Shown here in pieces: positions 1 to 5,012 of a stretch of DNA of 5,012 nucleotides (position 1 is the first letter of the stretch; each line of letters opens with the position of its first letter). Source of the stretch: an uncultured Verrucomicrobiota bacterium (GTDB lineage: Bacteria; Verrucomicrobiota; Verrucomicrobiia; Limisphaerales; UBA9464); contig CAIPFS010000010.1 of assembly GCA_903864375.1 (NCBI GenBank), forward strand, positions 1 to 5,012. The letters are read 5' to 3'. The notes under the pieces were generated by a model. The model did not search any database. It was not told the DNA's origin and saw nothing but the letters and a program-made list of their open reading frames with translations. A program made the position numbers and the translations under genes.

Positions 1-563
1 GCATTCTGCCACGAGATGTGGGAGCTGTAGGCCAGTGAAAAATTGGATTCGTGATAGCCCGTGGTCGGCTGCTCGCAGCCCAGGACCAAGCTCGGCTGCA
101 CGCAGTCCTGACCGATGCGATTGGCCAGGACTTGATCGAGACTGACCCCGCCATGCAATTCCGCCCCTTTCTGGAGCGGAACACCCGATAGGAGATTTCC
201 CGTCTGACCCGGATGAATGCCCACGCCGGTGGCCGCCTTGTTGAACAGGCCGTGCACGTAATTGAGCCTGGTCTTGAGCCCTTCCAACGGCTGGAGGCAG
301 TCACCCAATTCCATCGCCGCGCCCTCCCCCTTGGCCCACCAATGGTTGGCATTGATGCCGGTCCCCATGAACAGCGTGGCAAACCGTTTTGGCACCGGGG
401 GCGTCGCGCCCGCTTTCGCTGCCTCCTGTCCCCACACCGGGATCGATTCCAGCCACGGCAGGGACATCGCCACGCCCGCCCCTCGAAGGAAGGTGCGCCG
501 GGACAACCGATGCGTCCGCAGGGCCGTGGACATGGAAGCGGCAGGAGAGGGAGGGGTGTTCAT
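1..563 (-). CDS. DUF1552 (HXXSHH family) protein, copy B, N-terminal part
   Basis: This frame is open from an ATG at 563-561 to the left edge, giving 187 codons; the C-terminus lies outside the window. Residues 19-45 form a twin-arginine signal: RLSRRTFLRG matches the S/T-R-R-x-F-L-K pattern, followed by a short apolar stretch (AGVAMSLPWLESIPVWG). Export of the folded protein to the periplasm is therefore likely. The mature part starts with the family-typical PKRFATLFMGTG (58-69), then GLFNK (105-109), an IHPG block (116-119), SLDQ (141-144), PSLVLG (157-162) and AYSSHISW (178-185). This order is that of classical DUF1552 proteins, which are usually about 430-460 residues, so over half is missing. 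The HXXSHH signature itself would lie outside. The ATG lies 14 bases after the stop of the preceding gene, suggesting one transcript. No good Shine-Dalgarno site is seen; Met11 (533-531) is an alternative start that would keep the signal. Molecular function is unknown. Confidence 0.9.
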   Translation of the reverse strand, partial: MNTPPSPAASMSTALRTHRLSRRTFLRGAGVAMSLPWLESIPVWGQEAAKAGATPPVPKRFATLFMGTGINANHWWAKGEGAAMELGDCLQPLEGLKTRLNYVHGLFNKAATGVGIHPGQTGNLLSGVPLQKGAELHGGVSLDQVLANRIGQDCVQPSLVLGCEQPTTGYHESNFSLAYSSHISWQN

Positions 564-577
564 GGGAGGGGTGTCTT
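564..577 (-). other. 14-base intergenic gap, no clear ribosome binding site
   Basis: This is the gap between the TAA of the cytochrome-like gene (580-578) and the ATG of DUF1552 copy B. Read on the minus strand it is AAGACACCCCTCCC, which is pyrimidine-rich next to the start and has no GGAGG-like core. The nearest purine-rich run, GGAAAG, lies about 17 bases before the ATG, inside the upstream gene, and is too far for a normal site. The spacing favours co-transcription, with translation of copy B either coupled to the upstream gene or independent of Shine-Dalgarno pairing. There is no room for a promoter or terminator in the gap itself. Confidence 0.6.
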
Positions 578-3500
578 TTACTTTCCGGTCACTTCGATGG
601 AACGCCGCTGCTGGAGGAATTGGGGGGACAGAACGATGGCCTCAATGAGCCGGCTGAACCGGTACCCGTTCTTCCCGGCGTCGGTGCACATGGCCTCAAT
701 GGTCAGATCATCCGAAAGTTGCAGGGTCCGACCCAGGCCATGGGCCAGAAGCTTGCGGGAGAAATTATCCAAAAAATCCGTCGTGCGATGTTTTCGGATG
801 TAGTCGCGGATACCCTCCACTCCCTGACCTTCCATGCCTCCGGGGAAGACCGCCCGGGTGTCCACGGGATGGCCCGCCAAATCCATCTTCCGGAGTTCGC
901 CAATCGGACCAAAACCCTCAAAGGCCAGGCCGATGGAATCAAACCGGGCGTGGCATCCGGCGCAGGCCTTGTCTGATCGATGACGCTCCAGGGTCTGGCG
1001 CAACGTCAGTTCTCCCAGCTTCGATTCATCGGACGGAAGCTCCGGGACCTTGGCGGGCGGAGGTGGAATCTCCTCTCCCAGCAACCGCCGAACCACCCAA
1101 TAGCCGCGCTTCACCGGACTGGTCCGAAGCCCGGGGGAATTCCGGGTCTGGAAGACCGCCATCGGAAGAAGTCCGCCCCGACCATAAAACCGGGCGTCGT
1201 CGACCTTCCACCAGACGGTGGAAGCGGGAATCTCCGGACCCGGGATGGGAATTCCATAATGTCGGGCAAGGGGGGCATTCAACCACGTGTCGCTGCCCTC
1301 CAGCAGATCGAGGACCGATCGATCATCCTGCGCCACATCCATGAGAAATCGAATCGGCTCTTCAAACATCGCCGACCGAAGCTCATGGTCGAAGCTGGGG
1401 AACCGACCGCGGTCCACGGCGTTGTGTTCTTCAAAACGTCGGAAATCCAACCAGTTGCCTCCGAATTCAGTGGCCCAACCCCGCACCTTGGGGTCGCGCA
1501 GCAGGCGGTGAACCTGGCCCAACAGAATGGCGGGTTCATGTAAATCGCCCGCCGCCGCATGCTGGAGCAGTTCTCCGTCCGGGGTGCTGGCCCAGAGAAA
1601 ATAGCTCAAGCGACTGGCCAGCGCGACGTCGGAAAGGGGTTGGACCGTCTGGTCCGCAGCCCCGGCCCGCGCCACCGGGAGGTCGAGCCGATAGCAGAAA
1701 TGCGGCGACAGAAGAATGCTGACCAAGGTGTCGCGAACCGCCTCCTCATGTCCGGCACCCTCCTCCCTCCGCAATCGCCGGTAAAATGCCGTGATCTCCT
1801 CCCGTTCCTTCGGTTGGAGGCCTCGGCGATAGGCCCGTCCGGCAAACTCCTGCAGGGCCTCCAGGTGTTGCGGTTCGGCCTCGCGCCATTCCTTCTCCAC
1901 CCGCCGGATGTTGGCTTCGCTGATCCGGAAATGCTGGTCGACGGATTCCAGAACCTGGGGGTCGGAGGTGAGACGCCGGATTTTGGCGGTGAATACCTCG
2001 GCGTATTGCCGGAACTTGGCTTCCGAGACGACGTCCTTGTCCGCCGGATGCGCAAAGGCAAATTCAGGGTCGGTCCCAAAATCCGATTCTGCCCTGTCAA
2101 ACCAGATTCCACCGGAGTGCATCCGCATGGGGAGCTCGCAGGAGAATTCAAATTCCTGCCATAACCGATCGAGTTCACTGCGGCCGGACTCGTCCAGAAT
2201 CAGTTCATACAACGGTTGATCGTCCCGGAAGTACCCCATCTGGTTGTGGAAACCGGCACTCAGGAATCGCCCGGTATTGTTTTTGTCCTCGTCATTGTCG
2301 AGGAAGACCCGGCCGCGCTCGGAAATGTAAAAGGCGTCGGGGAACAAGGAGCAGAACCGTCGGAAGGAGGCCTCGTACGCCGCGCGCTGAGTCTCTTCGG
2401 ATGGAACGGTCAAACAGGCGGCAGCCGGGCTGTCGGGCGGGAGCGCCAACGCCTCCCGGGTCAAATTCAGCGCGCCCCCCCCGTAGCCTCGTCGGTGGGT
2501 CGCCATCTCCCGGTCCTTCCACAGGACGAAGGCCTGGGTTCCCGCGTTCATCTCGTGGACCCGGAGGGTCGGCACGTTCACCCGGACCTGCTCCCGGATA
2601 TGACGGACCCAATCCGCCATCGCTTTCACCTGGGTTCGAACCCGCGCGCCGTCCCCCGTCCCGGACGGCAGCTCGTTAAAGAGTGTCTGAAGGGCAGCGA
2701 GCGGCCCGGTTTTTTCCGTGTTCGATTTGAGTGCAGCCTGGATTTGTTCGAGGTACTGCGCGCTCAGGTTTCTGTGTTGAGCCAACTCCCCGAGGGTCGC
2801 TGGCGTCGGGCTGAGCCTCTGACGATGGTCAAATTCCCAGACCGCCAGAAAGTACGCGGCGACGTCGGTCGGTTGTCGCTGGTAAAAATCCACAATGCGC
2901 CGGACACAGAATTTCTCCCGGTCGGTTTCCGAAATGATCGGAAAAGGGGCAAAGGTAAAACCAGTGGGCGTGAGCAGCAGGTGCTCCGTCACCTGGCGCC
3001 CGGCTTCGAAATACTTCTTGAGCAGGGAAGGGGACATCGCCAGCGATTCACCCGAATTGTCAAACCCAGCCTCATTGGCGGGATCGACCGGAAATTCCTT
3101 CGCCGGACGGATATCCGCCCCGGTCAGATCCCGAATCGAATGGTCGTATTCCACCTGGTTCAGTCGTCGGGCGGTGACCAACCCGGGGTCGCCCGCATGC
3201 CGGTGGGCGTCAAAGGAGCGGAGCTCTCGAATCCAGGACGTGAACCGCTGCCGCTCTTCCTCGGTCGGCTGCCGCTTCGCCTCTTCCGGCGGCATCTGCG
3301 CCTCCCGGACCTGATCCAACACCCCCTTCCAGCGACGTTCCTCGGACAGGATGGCCTCCATCCCGTGAAAGGGTCGCAAATCAAAGTCTCCCTTCGGTTT
3401 GTCCCGGGCATGACACGAATGACAGTAGGTCTCCAAAAATGGAGCGACCTCGGACTGAAATCGTCGCTGCAAATCCGCTTCCGTCGGGGAACCGACGGGA

Positions 3501-3646
3501 ACCCCGAGGGGCGCAGCAATGATCTGGCCGATCGGGGAGACCAAAAAACCGAGGGCGACCACCAGCCGGCGGATCCTACCGACACTGCGTCGGCGCCCTC
3601 CCATGGCGTTGCCTTGCGAGCGATCATTGGGTCGGAAGCGGTTCAT
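578..3646 (-). CDS. Exported two-haem DUF1587/1595/1592/1588/1585 protein (planctomycete cytochrome C type)
   Basis: A complete 1022-residue protein. Residues about 15-46 form a Sec-type signal: arginine-rich MGGRRRSVGRIRR, then an apolar core (LVVALGFLVSPIG) ending near IIAAP. A cytochrome-c-like domain follows (about 65-145), with CHSCH at 75-79 as haem c site and MPP at 118-120, whose Met could be the distal ligand. Next come DUF1587 (about 157-217, RRLNQVEYDHSIRDLTG), a long linker region (about 225-595), DUF1595 (about 598-657), DUF1592 (about 670-800, SRLSYFLWASTPDGEL), DUF1588 (about 822-918, with PPPP and a second haem site CAGCH at 895-899) and DUF1585 (about 945-1015, SRKLLAHGLGRTL). 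Domain order and length fit the family. It probably acts outside the cytoplasm in electron transfer or oxidation, but its substrate is unknown. Met15 (3604) may be the true start: it has an AAGG seven bases upstream and gives a more usual signal length (1008 residues). DUF1552 genes flank it on both sides. Confidence 0.95.
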   Translation of the reverse strand: MNRFRPNDRSQGNAMGGRRRSVGRIRRLVVALGFLVSPIGQIIAAPLGVPVGSPTEADLQRRFQSEVAPFLETYCHSCHARDKPKGDFDLRPFHGMEAILSEERRWKGVLDQVREAQMPPEEAKRQPTEEERQRFTSWIRELRSFDAHRHAGDPGLVTARRLNQVEYDHSIRDLTGADIRPAKEFPVDPANEAGFDNSGESLAMSPSLLKKYFEAGRQVTEHLLLTPTGFTFAPFPIISETDREKFCVRRIVDFYQRQPTDVAAYFLAVWEFDHRQRLSPTPATLGELAQHRNLSAQYLEQIQAALKSNTEKTGPLAALQTLFNELPSGTGDGARVRTQVKAMADWVRHIREQVRVNVPTLRVHEMNAGTQAFVLWKDREMATHRRGYGGGALNLTREALALPPDSPAAACLTVPSEETQRAAYEASFRRFCSLFPDAFYISERGRVFLDNDEDKNNTGRFLSAGFHNQMGYFRDDQPLYELILDESGRSELDRLWQEFEFSCELPMRMHSGGIWFDRAESDFGTDPEFAFAHPADKDVVSEAKFRQYAEVFTAKIRRLTSDPQVLESVDQHFRISEANIRRVEKEWREAEPQHLEALQEFAGRAYRRGLQPKEREEITAFYRRLRREEGAGHEEAVRDTLVSILLSPHFCYRLDLPVARAGAADQTVQPLSDVALASRLSYFLWASTPDGELLQHAAAGDLHEPAILLGQVHRLLRDPKVRGWATEFGGNWLDFRRFEEHNAVDRGRFPSFDHELRSAMFEEPIRFLMDVAQDDRSVLDLLEGSDTWLNAPLARHYGIPIPGPEIPASTVWWKVDDARFYGRGGLLPMAVFQTRNSPGLRTSPVKRGYWVVRRLLGEEIPPPPAKVPELPSDESKLGELTLRQTLERHRSDKACAGCHARFDSIGLAFEGFGPIGELRKMDLAGHPVDTRAVFPGGMEGQGVEGIRDYIRKHRTTDFLDNFSRKLLAHGLGRTLQLSDDLTIEAMCTDAGKNGYRFSRLIEAIVLSPQFLQQRRSIEVTGK
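950..964 (-). other. Second haem c site (CxxCH) in the DUF1588 region
   Basis: These codons read C-A-G-C-H, residues 895-899. The context CAGCHARFDSIGLAFEGF is the conserved DUF1588 form of a haem-binding motif. It lies some 820 residues from the first site, so the protein may hold two haems in separate domains at its two ends. No distal ligand can be assigned by eye. Confidence 0.75.
3410..3424 (-). other. First haem c site (CxxCH) of the cytochrome-like protein
   Basis: These codons read C-H-S-C-H, residues 75-79 of the 1022-residue protein. The surrounding YCHSCH...KPKGDFDLR is the typical start of the planctomycete cytochrome C domain, and the MPP about 40 residues later matches the usual place of a Met ligand. 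Covalent haem attachment is inferred from the motif together with the export signal. Confidence 0.85.
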
Positions 3647-3780
3647 TGGATTCGGGCTTCACCAGCCTATTTTCATTGCCGTGGATGTCAATTCACCAAC
3701 ATCGACGCCGGTGGTGTCGAGCCACTCCTCCAGAGGCTGCTCGCTCTGAAGCCTTCCGTTCCCTGCAATGGCTCCAGAGG
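3647..3780 (-). promoter_or_regulatory. 134-base intergenic gap with a weak promoter-like match
   Basis: This is the only non-coding stretch of any size in the window, between the stop of DUF1552 copy A and the start of the cytochrome-like gene. On the minus strand it has an exact TTGACA (3691-3686), then 16 bases and TAGGCT (3669-3664), a poor -10 with three of six consensus bases. If used, transcription would begin near 3657, which suits the inner Met15 start better than the first ATG. An imperfect direct repeat (CCTCTGGAG) occurs at 3780-3772 and again near 3735-3727. No GC-rich hairpin followed by a T run was seen, so read-through from copy A is also possible. The promoter call is tentative. 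Confidence 0.25.
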
Positions 3781-5012
3781 TCAGACCCACTCCAGACCCC
3801 GCATCGTGCCGGTCGAAGACGCGAATTGGTCCACCTCCAGGCCCATGCGCTGGAGCATGGATACAAAGAGATTGGGCAGGGGATAATTTCGCTCGGTATC
3901 GAAACCCAGATGCTGACCATGCCTGAAACCGCCTCCGGCGAAGATCGTCGGTAGATTGGTGGTCACATGCGTGTTCGCATTGCCCAGGTTCGAGCCGTAC
4001 AAAATCATCGTCCGGTCCAGCAAGGGGACACCATCCTCGCGCACCGCCGCCAGTTCCCCAAAGAGGTTTCCCAGAAGCCGCATGTGCCACTGATCGATGG
4101 CGTGCAGCTGGCTGAGCTTGGCCTCGGTCTTCCCATGGTGGGACAGGTTGTGATAGCCGTCGGTGATTTTGGTGCCTTCCAAATCAATCACCGGCGAATT
4201 CACGCTATCGAGCAAAAGAGCAATGGATCGCGTGGAATCCGTTTCAAAGGCCAGACGGGCCAGGTCGTACATCAAACGGACCTTCTCCATATACTCGCGG
4301 GGGCTGGCTGGATCGAGCGGCATCGGTGCCTTCACCCTCGGTTTGGGACGGCTCTCCCATTCCCGCGACATCTGCATCCGGTGTTCCAGTTCGCGAACAC
4401 TTGTAAAATATTGATCCAGGCGGCTCCTGTCGTGTCGGCCCACCTGCCGTTGAAGGCTTCGCGCTTGATCCCCGACCGCATCAAGAATGCTCTGCCCCAG
4501 CTCCAGTTTTCGCACCTGGTTCTGCATTTCGACCAGCGATCCCTGCAGGAACAGCTGCCGGAAGACATCCGACGCCTTTTCCTCGCACGGAATAAGCACC
4601 CCCGAGCTCGTCCACGAGAGGCTTCGGGAACCCTGCTCCACGTTGACCCCCAGGTTGAGCGAAGGGAAACGGGTGAGGTGTCCCATCCGCTCGGCAATGA
4701 ACTGATCCAGCGAGATGGTGTTCCGGAATCCACCTCGCCCCGGATGCGGCGCCGCCGTCAGAAAGCAATTGTCCGCCGGATGACCCCCGTCCACATCCGG
4801 ATGTGAGACCCCGCTGAAGACGGTGAATTGGTCGCGATGATCCCGCAGGGTCTCGAGATAAGGGGAAAGCGGATAATCCCGTCCGGTGGCGGTGGGAAAG
4901 AACTGGTCAGGTACCAGTCCCAGATTATTGCAAATGGCAAAGACCCGGCGGGGAACACCGTCCGGCGCCCGCGTGACCGCGGCGGGTGGGGGGCCGGCAA
5001 ACACCGGCAGCA
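3781..5012 (-). CDS. DUF1552 (HXXSHH family) protein, copy A, lacking its N-terminus
   Basis: The frame is open to the right edge and ends at a TGA (3783-3781). A GTG at 5004-5002 could be read as a start, but the codons before it continue in frame as (x)-L-P and then V-F-A-G. LPVFAG looks like the tail of a Tat signal (compare LPWLESIPVWG in copy B), so the true start most likely lies outside and the GTG is an internal Val. Numbering from that GTG, the protein shows PRRVFAICNNLG (18-29), SHPDVDGGHPADNCFLTAAPHP (67-88, described in part), SLDQ (98-101), PSLNLGVN (114-121), RSLSW (127-131) and the family signature HNLSHH at 285-290. It ends SNLGNANTHVTTN (338-350), IFAGGGF and RMGLE. That closing part resembles the DUF1501 and alkaline-phosphatase-like pattern, but only by eye. 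The visible 410 residues plus about 30 of signal match the usual family length. The protein is probably periplasmic and its function is unknown. The cytochrome-like gene follows after 134 bases. Confidence 0.92.
   Translation of the reverse strand, partial: LPVFAGPPPAAVTRAPDGVPRRVFAICNNLGLVPDQFFPTATGRDYPLSPYLETLRDHRDQFTVFSGVSHPDVDGGHPADNCFLTAAPHPGRGGFRNTISLDQFIAERMGHLTRFPSLNLGVNVEQGSRSLSWTSSGVLIPCEEKASDVFRQLFLQGSLVEMQNQVRKLELGQSILDAVGDQARSLQRQVGRHDRSRLDQYFTSVRELEHRMQMSREWESRPKPRVKAPMPLDPASPREYMEKVRLMYDLARLAFETDSTRSIALLLDSVNSPVIDLEGTKITDGYHNLSHHGKTEAKLSQLHAIDQWHMRLLGNLFGELAAVREDGVPLLDRTMILYGSNLGNANTHVTTNLPTIFAGGGFRHGQHLGFDTERNYPLPNLFVSMLQRMGLEVDQFASSTGTMRGLEWV
4135..4152 (-). other. HXXSHH signature of DUF1552 copy A
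   Basis: These codons read H-N-L-S-H-H, an exact match to the motif that names the family. It follows TDGYHNLSHHG and precedes a helical stretch with HAIDQWH. Three clustered histidines plus a serine suggest a metal or catalytic site, but this has not been shown for the family as far as I know. Confidence 0.85.

Noticed and set aside
213..976. Overlapping plus-strand frames of 128-196 codons
   Set aside because: They are antisense to copy B and to the end of the cytochrome-like gene, and they overlap each other in different frames. Their arginine- and proline-rich translations are typical of shadow frames.
3699..3724. Possible small hairpin in the 134-base gap (CACCA with TGGTG, or CGAC with GTCG)
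   Set aside because: The stems are only four or five pairs and no T run follows, so neither a terminator nor a riboswitch is supported.
2216..3886. A 556-codon open frame on the plus strand
   Set aside because: It lies antisense to the well-supported cytochrome-like gene and extends into copy A. Its translation shows no domain, signal or sensible composition, and such long antisense frames are common in GC-rich genes.
3967..4806. A 279-codon open frame on the plus strand
   Set aside because: It is fully antisense to DUF1552 copy A, which carries the exact HNLSHH signature. The translation has no recognisable family features.
5002..5004. GTG as the start of DUF1552 copy A
   Set aside because: The frame stays open beyond it to the window edge and reads LPVFAG, like the end of a Tat signal. 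Starting here would remove the signal expected for this family.
1..5012. Mobile element, CRISPR, defence system or RNA gene
   Set aside because: No inverted repeats, transposase motifs, regularly spaced repeats or tRNA-like folds were found. Nearly all the sequence is explained by the three genes.

Overview
The window holds three genes, all on the minus strand and read from right to left. They are a DUF1552 (HXXSHH family) protein that runs off the right edge, a complete two-haem DUF1587/1595/1592/1588/1585 protein of the 'planctomycete cytochrome C' type, and a second, different DUF1552 protein that runs off the left edge. The DNA is GC-rich. No RNA genes, CRISPR arrays, insertion sequences or clear terminators were seen. 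The many long reading frames on the plus strand are antisense shadows.

The families, the Tat-type signal and the lack of strong Shine-Dalgarno sites point to a planctomycete, verrucomicrobium or close relative; an acidobacterium is also possible. This rests on family distribution recalled from general knowledge, not on a marker gene, so the phylum is tentative.

Layout in transcription order: 5012-3781 is DUF1552 copy A, missing its N-terminal signal and holding the intact HNLSHH signature. 3780-3647 is a 134-base gap with a weak promoter-like match. 3646-578 is the 1022-residue cytochrome-like protein, with an export signal and CxxCH motifs near both ends. 577-564 is a 14-base gap. 563-1 is DUF1552 copy B, with a complete Tat-type signal and an open C-terminus.

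All three products are predicted to leave the cytoplasm: the cytochrome-like protein in unfolded form by Sec (haem c is attached outside), and the DUF1552 proteins probably folded by Tat. DUF1592 and DUF1552 genes are commonly neighbours in these phyla, but no biochemical role is established for the pair. A periplasmic redox or hydrolytic complex is a reasonable guess only. The most notable point is that one cytochrome-like gene sits between two clearly divergent DUF1552 genes.
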